A stretch of DNA of 6,927 nucleotides from Pseudomonadota bacterium (GTDB lineage: Bacteria; Pseudomonadota; Alphaproteobacteria; UBA9219; RGZA01), in NCBI GenBank assembly GCA_016195205.1, contig JACQAB010000037.1:1-6927 (forward strand). Reading direction: 5' to 3'. The notes below the pieces were generated by a model, which saw nothing but the letters and a program-made list of their open reading frames with translations, made no database searches and was not told the DNA's origin. Positions 5,656 through 6,927 of this stretch are shown here, in pieces. The translations under genes and the position numbers were made by a program. Within the stretch, counting starts at the first letter, position 1. Each line of letters begins with the position of its first letter.

Positions 5656-5755
5656 GGTTAAGCGCCGTTTACATCTTAAGGCAAAATTAAAGAATTTCTA
5701 AACTTTCGGGAGCAGAATAAAACCGGAATTTTATGACCTTTTTCAAGGGGTTTAT
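5656..5755. promoter_or_regulatory. Divergent promoter region between rdgB and the right-edge gene, with TTAA-N7-TTAA site
   Basis: A 100-bp AT-rich gap. On the plus strand TTTACA (5668-5673), 16 nt, then AAGAAT (5690-5695) is a plausible -35/-10 pair. TTAA (5676-5679), 7 nt, TTAA (5687-5690) matches the spacing of the alphaproteobacterial cell-cycle regulator CtrA (TTAA-N7-TTAA). AAGGGG (5745-5750) is a Shine-Dalgarno 5 nt before the ATG at 5756. Binding is inferred only. Confidence 0.4.
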
Positions 5756-6927
5756 ATGGCTGTTCCGACAATGGGCATGCTGGCCAAGCCGCCTCCGGAA
5801 AGCGGAAGGCATCCAGACGAAAACCAGATGGCGCTGGCCAGAGTTGTCATCGGCGGCGAGCTGATCGTTGCCGCGATGCGGCATGGTGCGCATCTCTCGG
5901 ACGGCGCTCTTGCTCAGTTTGTGGGCGAGCTTGAAGGCCGCCTCACGCCGCCTTTCAGCTTTGAATCGATCAAAAGCACCCTCGCCGCCGCCATCGAGGA
6001 AAAAGTTGCCACGCTGCCGCCAGAAAGCAAGACGGCGGAACATAGAACCTGGGAAGAAAGAATGGCCAACCTATGGGCCAATACCTCCCTGTTATTCAAG
6101 GGAGGTGTGCCGTGGGGACCAGAAATGGCTTTGGCTTCCGGATTGGTGCCAGGGTCTACGTCGGCGCCGGCGTTCTCTGATAACCCCAGTGCAAAAGTTG
6201 AACTGGCCTCTGCGCCTGGCGGCCTCGGCAGCATGCTCAGCGACTGGGCGAAAAGCTCGGGGCCGAAAGATTTTACGAACTGGTCGGATAAGCAGGTTGA
6301 CGATTACGGCAAAGGCACCATTAATTATAAAGATCCCAACTGGTTTAAAGATTTCAACAACTGGGTCACCGAAGACGCCAAACGGAAAGGCAAGTCTGAT
6401 CCGTGGAGCCTGGATTGGAATAACCCGACTCTTAAACGGCAATTGGATAAAGCCTCCAAGAAAACTGAGGGGCTGGATCCGAAAACCCTTCTGCCGCCCG
6501 AGCTTAATGGTTTTGATACTAAAGATTTCCTCCCGCGCCACCGGGAAGAGCAACAGAGAAAAGCCAAAGAGCCGATGCCCAACCCAGAGCCGGAAGACAT
6601 CAGCGGTCTTTCAGGTCAGCCAAGCAAACCACTAGAGCCCGGCATCGCCCCGGAAGTGGTTACCAGCGAACTGATGGAAGGCATGAGAAACTCCGCGGTA
6701 GCTGAAAAGCCGCAGGAACCGCAATGGGGCGTTGCTCCGGAGGTCGTTGCCAGCGAGATGCAAGAAGATTTCAATGCGCGGACCCCAAGCGGGCCGTCTG
6801 GCGCCATGGTTCAGGCTCCCGCTCCGGCGTCGTCTACTGTAGTGGCATCGCACGACAAGAAAGATGGAAGCGCGCCTGTTCAGGGAACGGATAAGACCGC
6901 TCCTCAGCCGCAGCAGGTGGCCGCGAA
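5756..6927 (+). CDS. Uncharacterised protein with internal duplications, C-terminus beyond the window
   Basis: The frame is open from an ATG at 5756 (Shine-Dalgarno AAGGGG) for 390 codons to the right edge without a stop. I do not recognise a family. Residues 24-110 look largely helical (ALARVVIGGELIVAAM, then an amphipathic stretch). No signal peptide or clear transmembrane helix is visible. Residues 160-260 are rich in Trp, Asn, Asp and Lys and hold a duplicated motif: KDFTNW at 171-176 and KDFNNW at 198-203. Residues 262-390 are charged and Pro/Glu-rich, probably disordered, with a second duplication of 29-residue period: GIAPEVVTSE at 296-305 and GVAPEVVASE at 325-334. Base composition is slightly less GC-rich than the housekeeping genes. 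It is divergent from rdgB with a CtrA-like site upstream. It could be a secreted or scaffold protein, but nothing seen decides this. Confidence 0.75.
   Translation, partial: MAVPTMGMLAKPPPESGRHPDENQMALARVVIGGELIVAAMRHGAHLSDGALAQFVGELEGRLTPPFSFESIKSTLAAAIEEKVATLPPESKTAEHRTWEERMANLWANTSLLFKGGVPWGPEMALASGLVPGSTSAPAFSDNPSAKVELASAPGGLGSMLSDWAKSSGPKDFTNWSDKQVDDYGKGTINYKDPNWFKDFNNWVTEDAKRKGKSDPWSLDWNNPTLKRQLDKASKKTEGLDPKTLLPPELNGFDTKDFLPRHREEQQRKAKEPMPNPEPEDISGLSGQPSKPLEPGIAPEVVTSELMEGMRNSAVAEKPQEPQWGVAPEVVASEMQEDFNARTPSGPSGAMVQAPAPASSTVVASHDKKDGSAPVQGTDKTAPQPQQVAA

Noticed and set aside
2431..5661. Identical 11-mer GTCATGGTTAA at 2431-2441 and 5651-5661
   Set aside because: The flanks do not match and the second copy overlaps the rdgB start codon in antisense, so a shared regulatory element is not supported.
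5868..6635. Plus-strand frame of 255 codons
   Set aside because: It overlaps the longer frame from 5756, which has a Shine-Dalgarno and balanced composition; this one is Arg/Ser-rich and starts without a ribosome site.

Overview
The window (6927 bp, GC-rich except for two AT-rich intergenic stretches) looks like chromosomal DNA of an alphaproteobacterium. Three things point that way: the rsmI / lppC divergent pair, the rdgB-hemW pair, and the close fit of those proteins to proteobacterial families. This placement is an inference; no rRNA or other marker is present.

Layout. (1) 1-888, minus: rsmI, a 16S rRNA 2'-O-methyltransferase, cut by the left edge close to its natural C-terminus. (2) 918-2183, plus: an LppC/LpoA-type penicillin-binding-protein activator lipoprotein, divergent from rsmI across a 29-bp gap. 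Its signal peptide is interrupted by an in-frame 87-bp palindromic repeat. (3) 2184-2498: intergenic, with an inverted repeat over the lppC stop, an intrinsic terminator, and an AT-rich promoter region. (4) 2499-3506, plus: an uncharacterised protein with degenerate pentapeptide repeats. (5) 3507-3725: a composite palindromic repeat between convergent genes. (6) 3726-5021, minus: hemW, carrying two in-frame inserts made of an inverted heptad repeat. (7) 5026-5655, minus: rdgB, 4 bp upstream of hemW. A third heptad palindrome straddles the junction and encodes both the RdgB tail and the HemW head. (8) 5656-5755: divergent promoter region with a TTAA-N7-TTAA site. (9) 5756 to the right edge, plus: a large uncharacterised Trp- and Pro-rich protein with two internal duplications, open at the right edge.

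The known genes are housekeeping: ribosome methylation, peptidoglycan synthesis support, heme trafficking and nucleotide-pool sanitation. I see no defence system, phage, transposase or CRISPR. The unusual signal is that at least two families of palindromic repeats sit inside or across essential-type genes without breaking the frame, so repeat DNA has become protein sequence. The arrangement recalls Rickettsia palindromic elements, but the repeat sequences here are of other kinds. Two proteins of unknown function (2499-3506 and 5756 onward) are the remaining novel material.
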